A model generated the notes under the pieces. The model worked only from the letters and a program-made list of their open reading frames with translations. It had not been told where the DNA came from and did not search any database. From assembly GCA_013399875.1 (NCBI GenBank), contig VXAZ01006807.1:1488001-1552000 (forward strand): 64,000 bases of DNA, in the 5' to 3' direction. The stretch comes from Gymnorhina tibicen (taxonomy: Eukaryota; Chordata; Aves; Passeriformes; Artamidae). Positions 22,105-34,560 of this stretch are shown here, one piece after another. Both the position numbers and the translations under genes were made by a program. The first letter of the stretch is position 1. Every line of letters starts with the position of its first letter.

Positions 22105-23083
22105 TTATGCAGAAAGTGGTACTGCTTGCTCAGTTTGCAATATTTATAGTCTTGCTCCAAGAGCTGGCTTAAAATAGATAAAAATAAACACAGTGTGGGT
22201 CACCAGCTGACAGAAAGACACACACAGCTTCACTAGAGTTGTGTCAGTTTACAGCAAAGGCCTGGATCAGGCACTGCAGAAACTAGAAGTTTGCAAATAA
22301 ATACCTCTAAAATGTATTTTGGATTCACCAGGCCAGTGAGATAGGGAGCATATATAATGCTACTCAACAGTCAAAATTACTGCTAACTAAAAAACAAATT
22401 AACTGATCTTCTCAATGTAAAATACATAAAAAATCTCAAAATATTAGCTATTTTATAAGGAAATCTCAGTGACTGAAACTCTCTTATAATCAGTAGCAAA
22501 ACAAGTTTCTAAAAATGATTCTTGATTATTTAAATAAATTCAAACACTTGTAATCTTAGCTTTTTTTTCCTTCTCGGAAATGCTTTTGTGATATGTTAAG
22601 ACAAATCAATTTTTCAATAAACAGCATAGGAAAAACTTTCTTGCATCATTTTACAGCCAAGAACCTGCTAAATTCCTTGTTGGAAGATCTATTAGGAATT
22701 ATGGACACATCAGACGCTGCAATTATCTTTTCATATATGTTAAAAACAGGTATGCATGTCTTGATTTTGAATTCTGGAGGTTTTTCACCTCATAAATCAT
22801 TGTGGCCATTATGAAATAGCTTTTTCTCAATTCCAGACAGCATTTTACAACATCAAAAAGACTAAAACTACAGGCTGTAGTTTTGAAGCTGTCTCAAATG
22901 GTGAAAAGCATCTTAGATTAAGTAGTTAGTGTTTAGAAAATATCAGTCACCATAAGGAAACGAGGACTTTATAACCAGCCACTAAAAATGTGAAAGATGT
23001 GAAGGAGGAACTTCCTGTAAACAATGATCCAAACTGTAAAAAAATACAAGTGGATGGGCAAAATCAATAGTTAGTGGTACCTA

Positions 23084-23123
23084 TTGCTCTGAATAATTGT
23101 ACTTTGCTCTGAATAATTGTACT
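23084..23123. repeat. Perfect 20-bp direct repeat, two copies
   Basis: TTGCTCTGAATAATTGTACT occurs at 23084-23103 and again, identical and adjacent, at 23104-23123. The lack of any difference suggests a recent tandem duplication or, less likely, an assembly error. Confidence 0.93.
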
Positions 23124-24834
23124 TATACAAATATTTAGAGGTAATAAGAAGAGCAACCTTGTTTTGAGGACTAAAACCATCTTTTCTCAGAAAACACCAG
23201 GCTGACAAGATACTAAAGCCATTTAAAAAAAAAGTAGAAATAATTTGTGGGTTTAATTGACACTACCTGAGTGGGATGCAATATCCACTAGCCCAGAATT
23301 TATCCCTTTCTTTGGATTGACAATATTTGGCAGCATGTCACAATACCATACCCCACCCCAGAGTAGAAAACATATTTTACATGGCAGAACATGAATAAAG
23401 ACAATACTGAAGACACAGGCTGATGGATATTGGAAATGTCCCTCACCTGCCTACAAGAGAAACATGATCAGGGTGTTGCAATTCGTTTTCTCACCCACTA
23501 AAGGCTACATCATCACAAGATCAGAATCATTACACTTTTCTTAATTTGTTTTTTGGGAAATAGTTTCCTCTCTGAAGATGTATTTTTCAATAGGCAGAAT
23601 TGGAATATTGAATAAAGGGATCCTGACAAGGATTAGCTGACGTTTAGCTTAAATTAAACGCAAAGACAAAAAAGATAGCATAACCTCTCCACCGTCTCTG
23701 CAGAGACAAAGTGATGACACCTCTCCACAGCTTCTCACAGCATTTGGGATAATAACTGAGAAGTTGAAGCTGATAAGGATTCGGGTGGCTGTTTAAGGGC
23801 AGCGAGTGGACCAGTTCAGCTGAGCATCTTAACAGAAGGCCACCAGCAAACAGGTTAGCAACTTCTCAGATTTGTGTTATGATGTGATATATAATAAATG
23901 AGTTATATTTGATGTCTTCAGGAGAGCAGAGAGATGATAACATGGTATGTCCTACTGATATCACCCCTGCTCTCATGGCTCCATTAAATCTAGCTTTGTT
24001 AATGCAAAACACCAGAAGATTTTGAAAGCTGTTTAGAATTCCCTGAGTTACTAATACTTTTGTGTTCTGGGTATATCTTGACAGGATCTACATAAAATTA
24101 TGCTTTTTCGTTCAATTTAGCTTATAGATTTCAGAAAGCTAATTTTTTTGCTTCCAGTTGGAAAGCAAGTTAAAGTGATCGTATTAGTTTAAAAATTTCT
24201 GCAACACTATACAAGCAAAATTGCTTAGTTAATTTTCAAATTGCATGAAAACTGATTTTAATTTGTGTTTGCAATGAAATGGAGAAAGTGTACCTCGTGA
24301 GCGCTTGCTATAATTTCAGATTCTAGTCTAAAAAATGCTAATTAAAAGCAGTGGGTCATATCTTGCGGTGTCAAACAGATTTGATTTTTCTTTTACTTGA
24401 AAACAATAACACCTTGTTGACTTTTACTGAAGTACAAATCTGACAGTTCCAGGAAAAGGCAAGGCAACCACATACTGACAGGATTTTCACTTGTTCGGTA
24501 TTATGTGGAAGGCCTGAGGAAAACGAGCATCCCAGGGAACAAAGCTGTTGTGCTGTGATGAAACTGAGACAAGTGTTTACGGCTCCTCCTGTATGAACTG
24601 GGCTTTACATAAACACACACTGAGTTTCTAAATTGATTTACGCTATTGAAAATGTACTCATACAGGTAGTATGTTTGCACAAGTGACATTATAAACATGG
24701 TGGGTAATATTCTGGGAGCTGCAAGATATCCATAAATGTCAGCAACATTGCCTTAAAGCCATTTATGTCTAGTTTTCTCCAGAAGAAGAAATATTCTCCA
24801 CTCTACAAAGAAAGGTTCTGCTTACAGAAAACAA

Positions 24835-24910
24835 AAAAGAACACCAAAACCACCAAAAATCCCCACCCCCCCCCAACAACATAAAAACCACCAAAAACAG
24901 CCTCCCCAAA
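24835..24910. repeat. Low-complexity A/C-rich tract with a C9 run
   Basis: The plus strand is made almost only of A and C (ACCAAAACCACCAAAAATCC and similar), with nine consecutive C near 24866-24874. Such runs are prone to length error in sequencing and to slippage. Confidence 0.85.
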
Positions 24911-25979
24911 ATTTAAAATACTAGAGAAATAAAAACATTTGTTGTGTCATTTCTTATGTTGACAGAACTTTTGACTGTGATATTGAGGACAGTGGCTTGG
25001 CTTGCAGATAAACAGTAGAGGCGGGGCTTTGATTCCCTTCCAATTCATCACCCTCCCCTGAGCACAGCCACAGACATCAGGACATCAGTTCTGCAGCCAA
25101 GGTACATGGCTCTGCTCAGAAAAGGCTTGCCTAGAGGGTCAGACAGCTCAGCCGACCCTCAGGAGCCCCATTTTCCTCCAAGACATCAGCAGCTAAGTAC
25201 TTCCATTACTTGTCAGGAACATTTTCCTCTTAAAACTAGTGGTGCTGGATTCCTGGCAGTGTTTGATGCTATGAGCCTTTAATTCCCCTTCAAGCTATAC
25301 TTCCTTACAAGGCAAGAAAAGCTCTGAGTCTCATCAAACCACAGACAAGGACTAAGGTCGTGGATTTTGGAAATAACTGTAAGGCAAACAAATAACAACA
25401 CATTTCTGTAAGTGCAGTTTTGCATATGGCAACACACATGGCTTGTGTTGTAAAGAGAAACCCTAAATCTTGCACTGACTAATGAAATAATGCATGTAGT
25501 GCTTCAAAGTTTGATACAGCTGTGTCCACTGTGCACTCAAAGAATCTGCTTTGAGAGAAGGATAAGAAGGATGTTGCTGAAGCATTTTCCTTTACCCCAA
25601 ATAAATTTTTCTTGTTTTTATTTGTAGTATATACCTTAGAAAGTTGAGAGTGGAAGTTGCTGAATTTTATTTACTTTTTGTCTTATTTGTATGTGAATTT
25701 GGTATATTGTCATGAAACCTGGGCTATCACCAGCTCTTCCATTCTTCCTTGAAAGAGAAAAAATAAGCAGAAAAGGGACAAAAATTAAGGAAAATTTATT
25801 TTGAAGAAAAATCTGAATTTAGAATGTTAATAAGGGGAAGAAAGATTGTGCTTGGAGGCTATCAACCTTCACAGTGACCTTTATTTACTAGACAAACGAG
25901 ATATAAGTTTGGTTTTTTACAATTAAGTCTTTTATTTGGTGAAATTAAGGGCTATCTGAATATCCACCATGATCTCATA

Positions 25980-26240
25980 TTGAATGGTACTGTTATTCCT
26001 CCTCTTGCTGTAGAGCATTTAATTGATTTTAATAACACCTCTGCAGTCAGTCTAATTATGGGATGAAGCACTAAATGATGTGAAAATCTAAAATCCACTC
26101 TATGATTTCCCTAAGAATTTAGTATTCTGCAATTTTATACCTTCAGATTTCTTCCAGATCATGTGCTAATTCAGAGCTGAGGTCATTCTGCAATCATCCC
26201 AAATATATGCAGAATCCAAGGAGCTGTCAGTCCATTTCTG
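25980..26240. promoter_or_regulatory. Candidate conserved non-coding element
   Basis: This unique, frame-poor block contains TTTAATTGATTTTAATAAC (near 26018-26036), TCTAATTATGGG (near 26050) and GTGCTAATTCAGAGC (near 26163), together with an octamer-like ATATGCAGA near 26205. TAAT cores mixed with higher-complexity words is the texture of many vertebrate enhancers. This is inference only; no alignment was possible. Confidence 0.18.
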
Positions 26241-29200
26241 ATCCATTTTTTATTTTCTTACCCTAGTGGTACAGGAAAGATTGCAACATGATCTTAAAAT
26301 GAGAAATGTAAATACATGGCATACTTGGAATAAGGTGAGAAATGTCTTCAAAATATAAAACTGCTCTTCAAAGATATTGCCTTCCTGGTAGCTAAGGACT
26401 TGATTACAAAGTACACGGAAGTCAGGGAAAAAAGAGTATTATGGACTTAGTTCTTTCTATAAGGTCATTTTATTTCATGTGCCGTGGAAGTATTTACACT
26501 ATTTATGAAAAATTTTGAAATGAGTAGATTGTGTCCCCCAGTTTTTATTTGAATCCCTTATCCCAGTATTCATAAGGAAGTGATGTTAGCAGTTTTATCA
26601 ATACTTCTGATAGATTCAGAACTGTTTTCTATTCATCTCAAAGTTTTCCTTTTTCTTCAAGGGGGAAAACAAGCGTAATTCCTTAACCTTTGCACATGAT
26701 TTATAGTAAATCTGCTGCATTGAATCTATTGTTCAGACTCAGTTTCATTTGTCTTGCCCTACGCTGCACTTTCTGTAAGGCAATAACACAGTTTTCTTTA
26801 GCTGATTTATGCTAGGAACGTAATTATGAAATTCCAGGTCTGGGTCCTGCCCTCCTGTCTCAGGCTGTTGAACAGCAAAACTAAAGGTCCCTTTGAAACA
26901 GAAAGAAAAGGAGCTAAGTCTACAACAAGGCCATTTCCTCAGTGTCTGGAAAATCTTTTACACCAGTTCATGATCTGAAGTCCTGCAAACACTTTTTTTG
27001 TGGCCAACCAGGAGTCATGGGGAAAAATGGGTAGGAAGATACACAATAGCTGTGGGAATGGTTCTCACCTCTGAGTTACATGGAAAGGAAAATGCATCCT
27101 GGTCTCCATGTGCATGGTAGACCTGCTTTTGTTTTGGGTGGTCAAAAGACTCATGGATTTTTCCAAGAAAGACATCCTCAGCTCTGATGTCCTGAAGGCA
27201 CTTTTTGCTCCAGAAGTTCAATAGCTGTAAGAGACATGAAGTCTCACCACCCCCATTGCATTACCCTTAGAAATTAAGACTGCTCTGCTTCCAAAGAAAT
27301 CAAGAGACAAATGTAATTAACCATTTTTTGGTTTTTGCTGTTAAGTCTTTCTCTCCTGAAGTCAAGGGGTATCTGAATATCAGCATGAGCTTTTATTGAA
27401 TTCTACTGTTCTTCTTTTTTTCAGGAGGTCTCTCCATGACCCACATTAATGACAGCTAAAAATATAACAAGGAGTTGAACAAGGAAAGTGTAAGCAATAC
27501 ATTAATTAGAGAAGAAAACCCCTCATTTCATACATTTATATGAAACACAGTAAAGCAGAAAAAAGAGAAGCACAATAGGTATTTTGATCTTGAAAATGCA
27601 GAGAAGACAAAAGAAAGAAATGCCTGACTAATTAAAAAATTAGACATTTAAAAGAAACACTAGGCAGAACTGACAAATATGTGGGGCAGACCACAGTTTT
27701 CAAAAGCAGCTTGCAGAAACTGAGTAAGATTGCATTGCTAATGTGCTGGGACAAAGCTCAAGTCAGTGAAAGACAGGTTTATTTCCATTACTAATATCCA
27801 CACAGAAAACAATTGTTACAGATGAAAAGAGGTTAGATGAAAAGCCAAGGATGACTAAAAGAGAGGTCTGGAGAATTGCTGCTTGAGGTCATCTACGCAA
27901 AAAGTGCAAATCTGAATACATGGAAAGTGAAAAATAGAATACAGACATTCACAATCATTACATTTGTGTACTGCCCAAAATTACAAGCAAAATTACTTTC
28001 ATATGCTTCTCCTCATTTGAGCCATGCTTTCGAAATATACATGGCATGACACAGTCATGGAATAGGACCCCATTAAGGCATAAACATGCATCTACAGTTA
28101 TAGCTCTTGTTTGTCTTACACTGAGGGACTATGAAGTAAAAGAGGTGTCAAAAACTGTTTTGAATAATTTAAAAATAATTAGGCTGCTACAATAGGGTTG
28201 GTGATTGTAGAGCTATTAATTCCTGAATGAACTTCCTTTGCCAAATTTTCTGAAATAAAAGATGGGGAAAAAAAGAGCTCTGGAAAGAATTATTTAAAGG
28301 GATAATATTCACATTCAGAAACTAGTAGTGAGAATAGTAAATACTATTATAAGAAAATGCCACCTTTCACACCTCAGCATGAAAACCATTTTAAGCATAA
28401 CGCTCATTTTTAAACTCAGGGAATCAAGTCGGTAGCCATGAGATTATTCTCTAAAGTAGTAATTGTGGCTATGAATGTGTTTGAAAAAATTATGAAATCT
28501 TAAAATTATAATGCTACAAAGATTAAACAGGGGAATCCAAATGCTCATTTTCATTCCAAGATGTTATACTCGACACAGAGTATCATTGTTAATGTGAAAG
28601 ACTTGGTTAATCAAAGTCTTTCCTTGCACAGAGTACAAGAGACGCAGTGAAGTGATTTAACCTTCAGAGCATCAGCTCCTGTAATTGAACCACACATTTT
28701 TATTCACTGGCAAACAAGGCAGACTATGGGTGGTTTATTGAAAATGACAGAATAAAGAGGACAAGGTTTTAAGTTCAAAAAGAAAGAGTATCATATTTTA
28801 GCATAGGCTTATGGAACTACCAGGCAGCTATTGAATATACCTACCTACAAGAACGTGAGTGCAAGCAATGCTTTTTCAAGTGCAGAGAAGTAAAATATAG
28901 TTATTGTTATCAAAACAGAAATAATCAGGTGCAGGAGGACATCCTTTTATTGATCTATCATCAGGACATTCAATGTATCAGGGAACTGTAAATAAACCCT
29001 GTCACAGTGCAAAACATATGTTCTATAATAATAGCACCTGAGGACAAATAGTTTATTTTCCTTTGGATGCAGTTCATGCTAGAAGAAAGCCTTCTTCACA
29101 GGCAAAAATTAACTCTAATTGAATAAAAAAAATACGTAATTAGCTGTGGATGCACCAATGGGGAGAACTCATTGCAGAAAGAGCATGAAAAGTAGGAGAG

Positions 29201-32200
29201 ATCAAGAAGAGACGAGGAATAAATCACCTTCACAAACAAAATAAAGGAAGCATGAAATATTTTAAAAATAAAATAAGCAAAGTAAAAAATAACTATATGG
29301 GAAGTTGGGAACTTAGTGCGGGGTCACTTGCTGTTACTTGGGCCATTTAAAACTGGCTTCTGAGATGCTTTAAATCTTACAAATCACGAATCCTTGGTCT
29401 CATACCATGAATGGTTCTTTCATTTTCTTTAAGAAATGTGATTCTTTGCTAAAGGCTTTGACAAATTCATCATTTGAATATGTCCATTGAGTGGATGAAG
29501 TCGTTTGCCTTACTTAAATATATGGGCTCATGTACCTGGTTCCACACCTCAGCCAGGCTGCCAGGTGTTGTACTGAGAGGTGCTTGCCATGGCCCTCCAG
29601 TGACCAGTCACTGGACACGACCTTTCCTGGGCTCCAGCTCCTGTTACAAGGGTTCTGGTTTGGCGAGGTGGGTGAGGATTCCCAGGAGGAGCTTATCAAG
29701 CACCCACATCCATGGATACACAGGAACAACTTAAAAAAGGAGGATTTTTCTCTGACTCCGAAACAAAAATTAGTTGTCTGATAATTTGTTTAATACGTTA
29801 GAGGGCTTTGAAATTCACACAGATCTTTTCAATCTGAGGAACAGATTGAACTGTTGATATCAACTGGGTTGATACTTATAGCCTTTCAGGAGAATAGCTA
29901 AATTATAAGGTAGTTAAGCTGTAAGTTATGTAGGAGCACTTGCCCTCCACCCACCTGAAGCAGGGCAAATGTGCAACCAGAAGACAGCAGGAAAAAACCA
30001 ACCTGTCTCTAATCTGTGGCTCTGAACTCTGCTTCATTTTATAAGCAACATAAAAATGCAAAAAGTAGGGCAATAAGAAAGAAATGTATAGATGTTGCTT
30101 AATGGAAGCAGAGAAAATAAATAGTAAAATCAAAGCTGAAGCAGTATAACTTATTTTCTTAAACCTCTTAGCAAGTTTCTCTATCTTTGTTAACACTTGT
30201 TCCTTTGTGAAGTATAATGTTAATAGGACACTCAGAGTGATCACTGCTAATAAGGAAATGTTAAGTTCAAAATAAGACAAGGAATTACAGGCTCAGCAAT
30301 ACGTATGCACCTTCTAGAGTATGAAGTTTTCCAGACACAGAGGGGGCACTGAATGTGGGAGAGTGTAGACTGCATTGAACGTAGACTGAAGGGCTGTTTG
30401 ATTGCCCCATGCCTTGCCTGGATGCAAGATATGGATATTGATAGTTTCTATCAGTAAGATGTTCTAGGCCTACAAATGTGTTCATGTGGATATGTTCAGA
30501 AGTGCCAAAGCTCTCTACAGATAGCTTTTAGTTATTAATGCCAAAGTCTTCTTAAAGGATACACAGTGGAAAATACCATTATTTTCTTTATTTCTGTGCT
30601 TATGGATAGACATGTAGATAGTGAGGGTTTGTCAAAATAAATACGTGCTTTCCCTCTTTTCTTAGATCAATAACCCTTGGGGGTGACTGATAAAATATAA
30701 ATTCATTGATTATTTGCATTTGAATTTTTACATAGAGCTTATCTCACTGTCTGTATTGGTATAGTTGTTCAAAACTTGTACTATCTGATATGACTTCACC
30801 TGCCATGAGTAACAGGGAAATGTCTTCTACAATTTTAACTGGAGGCTGAGAAAGATCAGGAAGGAACTGAAGCCAAGAAGGATGTCCATCTGTCCTAATA
30901 GGTATAAGAATGCTATAGACAGACTTTCATGCTTTTACAGGCCAGGAAGTTGGTGAGGTTGCAGAGGTGAAAAGATAAAACCCCCACATCTTTTAGTTCT
31001 CCTAGAGCCAAACCCTTATACATTTGTGAATAAATCTACTCTGGTACCATTCCCAAGTAAAAATCCCAAGTAAAAAGAACAAGAAAGAAAAATAACAGAA
31101 CAATGTGTCAGAAACCTTGATAAAAGACTTTTCTCACAGAATTTGTACTCTGATTTTGCTAACATAAGAAATGTGAGTAGCACAGATAAGCCTTTTGCAT
31201 TCTGGGTACTGAACCATACCTCTTTGCCCTAAACTTTTGAAGCATCCAATAGTTCCTGTCATTATAAGTGTAGTTTTAATATCAAATTTATAGAGCAGAG
31301 CTTTTAAGGAGTTATTCAGACACTTATATGTTTCTTTAAAAAATGCTGTTTCAGCAAAATGTAAAGCTGATTTCAAAGAAAATTTCAGCTCTAAGTATTT
31401 CTCTGAGCCAAAGAACTTATCTGAAAAAAGAAAAATTATGTTTAGCCTTTCATGTCAGAAAAGCCAATATTTTGTCCTAAGGATATCAATCTCTCAGATT
31501 GGGAAATTTCTTTAAATTCAAGCTCTCATTGGCAGAGGGAAAAACCTGATACTGAGCCCAGACAAAGTCCCCTAACTGTTCTGACATTGGTCTTCAGCTA
31601 ATTCTTCTTTGTTTTTATGAGTACACAGAGTTCCAACTGAACCACATTAAGGACAAATAGGTTAGGATTTACTTTTATAGGAAAAATTATAAGGTGTAAT
31701 TCTTCAGTGTTCAGAAAAGCCCCTGTTCCCCCTTCCCCATCACCCTGATTAAGGTTTCCAAGCAGTGAAAACAGACAGTGTAGCTCTTACTCCTGGGATG
31801 ACACTGGTGTAGCACTTACTAATGGGATCACAATGGGTTGCACAGGTTGCTATTGGTTAGCTCCGGAACACTGGATCCAACGCTGGAATACAGAAATGTT
31901 CCCACACCAGGGGACTCTAGAGCTCTCTCCAATGGCTCACCTCAAGTGCTATTGTGGGATAACTGGAGTTGCCCTCTGAAGGCAACTGCTCTCTCTTCAT
32001 TGACCGTTAAGAAACTTTACAGACTCCTCTTAAACTGTGCTTCTACTTGGCAAGTGGAGATGAATCACATCTCCTTTTTTTGTTTGTTTCTGTTTTCAAA
32101 GCAAAAGGTAGGAACAGTAACACTGTCCTCCATCCTCAAAGTCTTGTAAAGATAAATACATTAAAAGAATGGAAGAAACTGTATGATAATTACTGCCATC

Positions 32201-34179
32201 AAATAAATGCTATGGAAAGAGAGGACTTAGGATTTTAGAAAGGTTTGTAAAAGACCTTTGACAAATACTGACCCTGGTACAGCATGACACCTTCAGGTCT
32301 GGCAAAACCTTGGTGATCATAAAACCACCAAATACAAAAGAAATTAGAGTTATTAACTTCAGTTTAATGTTTAAAAATAATGTATCTACATCTGTCTTAT
32401 GTGTTTTCTTCTTTAAGTGCACTTCAGTAGCATCATCCTTCAAGTCTCAAAAAATGCAGACAAAGGAAAAAGAGATTTTTTTGCTGTTGTTTAGTGAGAA
32501 GTCAAAAATTTCATCAGTTGCAAAACTGCTGTGAGTCTTCAAGACTACCAGAAATGTTTGATCCTGTACAAAAGGAATTTTAAATATTGGAATGTCTCAC
32601 ATAATTTGTTTAAGCTTGGTATGTGACAAGAGAAATCTAGGTGCAGGAAAAAAATCTCTTCATTTTCAGAACTGACCTAAAATATTATGCAACACTTTTT
32701 GTTTCTCACTTTTAGATATCCTAAGTGAGAATGACTAAACACATTCCTTTCTGGGTCAGAGTTCTTTAGTCTGTATCCTTTGAAATCATAAACCCTTTTC
32801 ATCTGAACTTTCTGTTTCAGATTCATTGCCTACTCTAAATTATCTCCAGTGTCCTGGTTTATTCAAGATCCATTCACTCCTAAGATAGCCCCGAGACACT
32901 AAAACTGGTCAGCACATTGCTTGGAAAATAAATCCTTTGCTACTTTCTAAACAGATTTGTCTCTCTAGCCCTGAAACAGTTCTTATCCAAATCAATACTG
33001 GTATCAGGATAATTAAAATCCGCCATGTTTAAAGTTTTGGCATTCTTGCAGGTCTCTCTTATCTATAAAACCATTTCCTGAAGACTTTTCTTACTGCCCT
33101 TGAAATCCAGTGCTACATTTTTAAACCATCTCAACACCATAGTGTCCTCTTTTATTTAAAACCTGCCTACCTTAGCTGAAATATTTTGATAATTAATTAA
33201 CTTTTTCTCCTTACTGACACTGAAAATTGTCTTCTCTTTTGTTGCCCATAGATGTCCAGCCATGTTAAATTTTTAATAATTTTCCCAGTTTACCCATGAT
33301 CGCATACACTCCATTACTAAACTTTCAGGGAAATACATTTCTAGCTCAGAAATGTGGATGTGCCATCTTGTTACATTTGCATAGACAACAGTTTAACTCT
33401 CTTACTGAAATCCTCATTTGCAGAGTACAACAGACAAAACAGAATCCTGCATGGACAAGGCACTGAGTCAGTCAGGGTCTCCTGATCAAAAAGTACTTTG
33501 ATATTTACTAACTTTAAACATGTTAACAGTTTTATTGTCTTGACATTAATAATATACCGAAAGGATTGTGTGATTAAGTATCTTGCTGATTTAGCATGTC
33601 AGTTCTTGAAAGGGATTTAGTTTTAACTAGTACAGTGTCTACTGTCAACAACTGACATGTCAAGAGCTCCAAGTTTAAGAATTAAAACAGTTTACATGTT
33701 GGGATCTAGACAGTTTTCCTATAAAATTGTCTGTTCTCGCTTTGCTAATCTAAAAACTGGCCCAGGTAATTTTCCATATTAGCAGGAAAAAAAGAAAAAT
33801 CAATACATGATTATAAAATTGTATTTCTTATCTTCTAGTGCTTGCACTATCAGTAAAAAATCTAGTTATCACAAACCATCCAACCTTCACAAGGTTAGTG
33901 TGAATCTGCAGTACAGTTGTGTCTGTGCTATTTTTTTATTGTAGAAGTGCTGCATGTACCTTTTAATTTGGTTGTCAGGGGAGACAGGAAGCAATAATTA
34001 AGGCTAAAAGATGGGGTATGGAAGCTTTATTAAAGGATATATTGAAGATGGGAATTCGATCTGAGAATTAGATTATGATTAGAGTTGTTAATGCAGCTGT
34101 GCCACTCTTGAGTGACAGAGCAGCAGATGAACTGAACAGGCAATTATAACTACAGGAGTCTCCCTAATCTTTACAATCC

Positions 34180-34560
34180 CAACCTCACAGTCACATCCAT
34201 TTAAATTAATTTTCATGAAGGCTGCAAATTTACAGCTTCACCAGATTGGAAATTTGTTTGTTTATTATCCACAGGAAATATTTTTTGGGAAGTAAATAGA
34301 ACTGAGAGCCATCTTGTCTTTCTGCTTGTCTTTTTAACTTGCAGAATTAATAATATGAGATTAATCTGAAGGCTGCTGCCTTTATGAAAACTGATTGATT
34401 CTCGGCAGCCCAGTGTTATTATGATTATCTGTGGGAAGGTCAGAGGGAAGGCATGTAAAAGTCACAGCTGATTCATGAGTCCCCTATATTAAGCAGAAGA
34501 TAAAAAAGGAGGCTTGTGTTGATCAGCGTTATAAGTGAGGAATCAGTCTTCCTTGCATTA
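34180..34560. promoter_or_regulatory. Candidate conserved non-coding element
   Basis: This repeat-free block combines TAAT-type cores (TTTAAATTAATTTTCATGAA near 34200, AGAATTAATAATATGAGATT near 34344) with non-repetitive words such as CTGAAGGCTGCTGCC and TTATGATTATCTGTGGGAAG (near 34418). A TTATCTGTGG core would suit GATA- or RUNX-type factors. There is no open frame of note. It is the block in this window that looks most like a developmental enhancer to me, but the call rests on texture and not on alignment. Confidence 0.25.

Larger units (their letters stand above)
20391..34000. other. Long unique AT-rich stretch without a recognised gene
   Basis: No LTR or clear LINE was recognised in this interval, which is notable next to the repeat-rich first 20 kb. 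Frames reach 125 codons (minus 29903-30280, hydrophobic, leucine/isoleucine-rich as AT-rich DNA often gives) and resemble no family I know. Structure seen: a C- and GA-rich low-complexity tract (about 20645-20730), a (GT)8 microsatellite (22089-22104), a 20-bp direct repeat (23084-23123), and an A/C-rich tract (about 24835-24910). A possible regulatory block lies at about 25980-26240. GC-richer but unrecognised patches occur at about 21660-21960, 25040-25200 and 29540-29710. Confidence 0.5.

Noticed and set aside
29903..30280. 125-codon minus frame that looks like a small membrane protein
   Set aside because: The hydrophobic Leu/Ile/Phe bias is what AT-rich DNA gives by chance. I saw no splice, promoter or poly(A) context and recognise no family.
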